Shown piece after piece: positions 61,238-64,000 of a DNA stretch of 64,000 nucleotides (its first letter is position 1; the number at the start of each line of letters is the position of its first letter). Both the position numbers and the translations under genes were made by a program. A model generated the notes under the pieces. The model was not told the origin of the DNA, made no database searches, and was given only the letters and a program-made list of their open reading frames with translations. The DNA lies in NCBI GenBank assembly GCA_026706385.1, contig JAPOYV010000046.1:62001-126000 (forward strand). The letters run 5' to 3'. Origin of the DNA: Gammaproteobacteria bacterium (GTDB lineage Bacteria > Pseudomonadota > Gammaproteobacteria > Pseudomonadales > Azotimanducaceae).

Positions 61238-62563
61238 ATGTTCATCACCAAGAAGGCGATCAGCCGACGCCAACTGCTGCGCGGCAGCGGTGCTGCGGTG
61301 GCACTGCCGTTTCTCGGTGCCATGGTCCCGGCCCTCCGCGCCAGTGCGGCACCGCGAACGCCGTCGCGCCTCGCCTTCTTCTATGTGCCGAACGGCATCG
61401 TCCCAGCGAGTTTCCATCCCGCGGGCGATGGCGGTCGCGACTACGCCATGACGCCGGTGCTCGCGCCGCTCGAAGCCCTCCGCGATCACGTCACGGTGCT
61501 GAGCGGCCTGAGCAACATCGCCACCGCCCGCGGTGGCGGTGGCCACTCCAGCGCGCATTCCGGCTGGCTGAACGGCGCGCCGTCGAAGAAGACCGAAGGA
61601 TCGGATATCCGTGCCGGCAAGACCCTCGACCAGTACGCCGCCGATTCCCTCGGCACCGACACGATCCTTCGCTCGCTGGAACTCACCACCGAGTCGAGCA
61701 TCGTCTCGGGGCTATGCGAACTCGGCTATAGCTGCGTCTACCGTAATTCGACGTCGTGGCTGACCCCCACCACGCCGCTGCCCCACGAGAACGATCCCAG
61801 GCGCGTCTTCGAGCGCCTCTTCGGAAGCGAAGCCACGCCGGCCGCGAGGCGGCGCGAACTGGCCAACGACCGCAGCATCCTCGATTCGGTGGGCGACGAA
61901 CTCGACCGCCTCACCCGGTCCCTCGGTGTCGGCGACCGACGCACGGTCGACGACTACACGACGGCCATTCGCGACGTGGAATCCCGGATACAGAAGATCG
62001 AACGCAGCCAAGCGCGCGACGTAGCCACCGGGATGACGCCGCCGACGGGCATTCCCGAGGACTTCGAAGACCACGTGAAGATCCTCTTCGACCTGCTGCT
62101 CGTAGCCTTCCGCGGCGATATCACCCGCGTCAGTTGCACGCAGGTCGCCCGCGAAAACAGCAACCGAAGCTACCCGTGGATCGGCGTCAACGGCGGACAC
62201 CACGCGATCACGCACCACGGCAACGATCCGGTGAAGGTCGCGCAGCAGATCAAGATCGACACCTACCACGTGTCGCTGTTCAAGGACTTCATCGAAACCC
62301 TCGAAGGCACGCCCGACGGCGACGGCACCTTGCTCGACCACGCGCTGTTGGTCTACGGCGGCGGCTTGGGCGACGGCAATACGCACAGCTTCAGCAACCT
62401 CCCGCTGCTGGTCGCAGGCGGCGCAGGTGGGCACCGTGGCGGTCGCCACTTGACCTACTCCATGGACACCCCGCTGATGAACGCCGGGCTGTCGCTGCTC
62501 GACAAGGTCGGCGTGCACATCGACCAGGTCGGCGATAGCACCGGCCGACTCGCCAACCTATGA
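61238..62563 (+). CDS. Tat-exported DUF1552 protein
   Basis: A 441-residue protein. The twin-arginine signal is ISRRQLLRGSGAAVALPF. DUF1552 blocks follow: RLAFFYVPNGIVP, VLSGLSNIATARGGGGHSSA, FLTG-like HSGWLNGAPS and a late LVYGGGLGDGNTHSFSNLPL. The domain is related to sulfatase/alkaline-phosphatase-like folds in distant comparisons, but its reaction is unknown. Pairing with the DUF1592-type protein upstream is a recurrent gene neighbourhood. Confidence 0.88.
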   Translation: MFITKKAISRRQLLRGSGAAVALPFLGAMVPALRASAAPRTPSRLAFFYVPNGIVPASFHPAGDGGRDYAMTPVLAPLEALRDHVTVLSGLSNIATARGGGGHSSAHSGWLNGAPSKKTEGSDIRAGKTLDQYAADSLGTDTILRSLELTTESSIVSGLCELGYSCVYRNSTSWLTPTTPLPHENDPRRVFERLFGSEATPAARRRELANDRSILDSVGDELDRLTRSLGVGDRRTVDDYTTAIRDVESRIQKIERSQARDVATGMTPPTGIPEDFEDHVKILFDLLLVAFRGDITRVSCTQVARENSNRSYPWIGVNGGHHAITHHGNDPVKVAQQIKIDTYHVSLFKDFIETLEGTPDGDGTLLDHALLVYGGGLGDGNTHSFSNLPLLVAGGAGGHRGGRHLTYSMDTPLMNAGLSLLDKVGVHIDQVGDSTGRLANL

Positions 62564-64000
62564 CTGTTAGGCGCCGGCTGGCGGTCCTCGCGGCCGCGTG
62601 CGCGGCATTCCAAGTCGCGGCCAACGGACCGGTCGCGCCGTTGGTGGACGCCGCCAAGACCGGCGACTTGCCCGCCGTGATGCGCCTGCTCGGGGACACC
62701 GGAATCGATCAGGCCGGGACCGACGGCACAACGGCCCTGCACTGGGCCGTCTACCGCAACGACGCCAGCATGGTGGATGTCCTCCTCGATGCGGGCGCTA
62801 CGCCGACGCTCCTGAATCGATACGGCTTCCCGCCGCTCTACTTCGCCGCTGTTAACGGCAATCCGGCAATCCTCACGCGGCTCCTGGCGGACGGCGCTGA
62901 TCCCGACACGACCGTCCCTGGCGGCGAGACCGTGCTGATGACGGCATCCCGAACCGGCAACCCCGCCGTCATCACCGCGTTGCTTACCGCCGGCGCGGAT
63001 GCGAACGCGGTCAACGATGCGGGCCAGACGGGGCTGATGTGGGCCGCCGCGGCCAACAACGCCGAGGCCGTCGCCGCGCTCGTGGCAGGCGGCGCCGAAC
63101 TCGCCATGCGCACCGAGAAGGGCTTGGATGCGCTGCTGTTCGCCGTACGCGCGGGGCGAATCCAGGCTGTAACGGCGCTGCTCGATGCAGGCGCCGATAT
63201 CGGCGCGACCCTCGCGACGGGCGAGAGCGCCCTGGAACTGGCGTTGGTCAACACCCATTGGGACATCGCCCATCTGCTGCTCGACCGCGGGGCCGACCCC
63301 AATCAGTCCGACGCGGGCTATGCGGCCTTGCACCGCCTCGCCGTGCAGCGCGCGATCATCCGCGGCGTCGTGCCGAGCGAGGAGGCGGACATCCCGATCG
63401 GGGCGCTGGACATCACCCTCGACCTCGTCGCCAAGCTGATCGCGCTCGGCGCCGACGTCGATGCGCGCATGGCCAAGGACCGGCTCAAGGAACAGCGCTT
63501 CGTGAACATGCGCGACGTGCTGTTCCGAGTCGGCGCAACACCGTTCCTGCTGGCCGCCAAGGAAGCCGATCTCGAATTGATGGCGGTCCTGCTCGGCTCC
63601 GGCGCCGACCCGACATTGGCCACGACGGACGGAACGACCCCGTTGATGGTCGCAGCAGGCCTCTACAGCGATACCGGCAACCTGCACCGCTTCCGCGAGC
63701 GCGGCTGGGAAGCCGACGTCCTCGAAGCCGTCGAGATCTGCCTTGCCAACGACAACGACGTCAATGCCGTCAACGCCGTCGGCGACACGGCCCTGCACGG
63801 TGCCGCCTATCGCGGCGGAGTCGACGTGGCGCGGCTGCTTGTCGCACGTGGCGCCCGGCTCGATGCCGTCGACAGCCGCGGTCTGACGCCGCTGTCCGTG
63901 GCCACCGGCGTCTACTACAAGATGGGCGTCTCGGCGAAGCCGGAGACGGCGAAGTTCCTGCGCACGATCATGCAGGTTCGTGGGCTGCCGACCGACGTGC
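62560..64000 (+). CDS. Exported ankyrin-repeat protein (3' partial)
   Basis: At least 480 residues, running off the window. A signal peptide (RRRLAVLAAACAAFQVAA) is followed by about ten ankyrin repeats. Examples are TDGTTALHWAVYRNDASMVD near residue 55, GQTGLMWAAAANNAEAV and GDTALHGAAYRGGVDVARLL. A non-repeat insert with many charged residues lies around 265-310. The repeats likely bind partners such as the exported proteins encoded just upstream. ATG overlaps the DUF1552 stop (ATGA). Confidence 0.9.
   Translation, partial: MTVRRRLAVLAAACAAFQVAANGPVAPLVDAAKTGDLPAVMRLLGDTGIDQAGTDGTTALHWAVYRNDASMVDVLLDAGATPTLLNRYGFPPLYFAAVNGNPAILTRLLADGADPDTTVPGGETVLMTASRTGNPAVITALLTAGADANAVNDAGQTGLMWAAAANNAEAVAALVAGGAELAMRTEKGLDALLFAVRAGRIQAVTALLDAGADIGATLATGESALELALVNTHWDIAHLLLDRGADPNQSDAGYAALHRLAVQRAIIRGVVPSEEADIPIGALDITLDLVAKLIALGADVDARMAKDRLKEQRFVNMRDVLFRVGATPFLLAAKEADLELMAVLLGSGADPTLATTDGTTPLMVAAGLYSDTGNLHRFRERGWEADVLEAVEICLANDNDVNAVNAVGDTALHGAAYRGGVDVARLLVARGARLDAVDSRGLTPLSVATGVYYKMGVSAKPETAKFLRTIMQVRGLPTDV

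Overview
The window is about 64 kb of gene-dense, high-GC DNA with no recognisable tRNA, rRNA, CRISPR array, phage or insertion sequence. Housekeeping gene order points to an uncultured-type gammaproteobacterium. Reading down the minus strand come map, glnD, dapC and dapE, with rpsB-tsf diverging from map. A long-form PlsB, TsaB, MoeA and type II secretion genes fit the same group. The many amidohydrolases, class III CoA-transferases, Fe(II) dioxygenases and quinoproteins suggest a heterotroph that uses varied organic matter, possibly marine; that lifestyle reading is inference.

Layout. 0-6.5 kb: end of a RelA/SpoT protein, adk, an AT-hook histone-like gene, moeA, tsaB and plsB. 6.5-17.6 kb: an amidase gene, then a long minus-strand block map-glnD-dapC-dapE-gspN-gspC-gspD that joins nitrogen sensing, lysine/DAP synthesis and part of the type II secretion machine. 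17.7-20.3 kb: a CoA-transferase and an ADP-ribosylglycohydrolase gene inserted between map and rpsB. 20.4-22.3 kb: rpsB-tsf with a structured leader and an S2 tail made of 18-bp repeats. 22.3-27.9 kb: a translationally coupled peptide-type ABC importer operon led by a DUF427 gene.

28-31.4 kb: a VOC gene and then a three-gene quinoprotein unit. It holds a PQQ alcohol dehydrogenase with the Asp-Tyr-Asp signature of lanthanide enzymes, a periplasmic XoxJ-like binding protein and a small lipoprotein cytochrome with a CX3CH haem motif. 31.4-38.9 kb: an NYN/OST-HTH protein, an unknown His-rich protein, a VOC protein, a Fic remnant, exonuclease III, two membrane proteins, a PhyH oxygenase, mtnA and an EF-hand protein. 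39-40.6 kb: an ECF sigma factor with two membrane partners, bracketed by inverted copies of a REP-like palindrome. 40.6-50.6 kb: alkylation repair genes (ogt-like, alkA-like), secreted proteins, a TauD-type dioxygenase, an amidohydrolase, an orphan antitoxin-like gene, an enoyl-CoA hydratase, an acyltransferase, an alpha/beta hydrolase and an isocitrate/isopropylmalate-type dehydrogenase.

50.7-57.5 kb: a D-aminoacylase-type amidohydrolase, a lytic transglycosylase with two solute-binding domains, a lipoprotein and a tandem-domain CoA-transferase. 57.6 kb to the end: a secreted beta-propeller (sorbosone dehydrogenase-like), a large DUF1587/1592/1588/1585 c-type cytochrome protein, a Tat-exported DUF1552 protein and an ankyrin-repeat protein cut by the window edge. 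These four look like one periplasmic oxidation system of unknown substrate.

A recurring feature is translational coupling through NTGA stop/start overlaps (ATGA, GTGA and also TTGA). TTG start codons appear unusually often. Functions are read from motifs and family knowledge; no searches were run.
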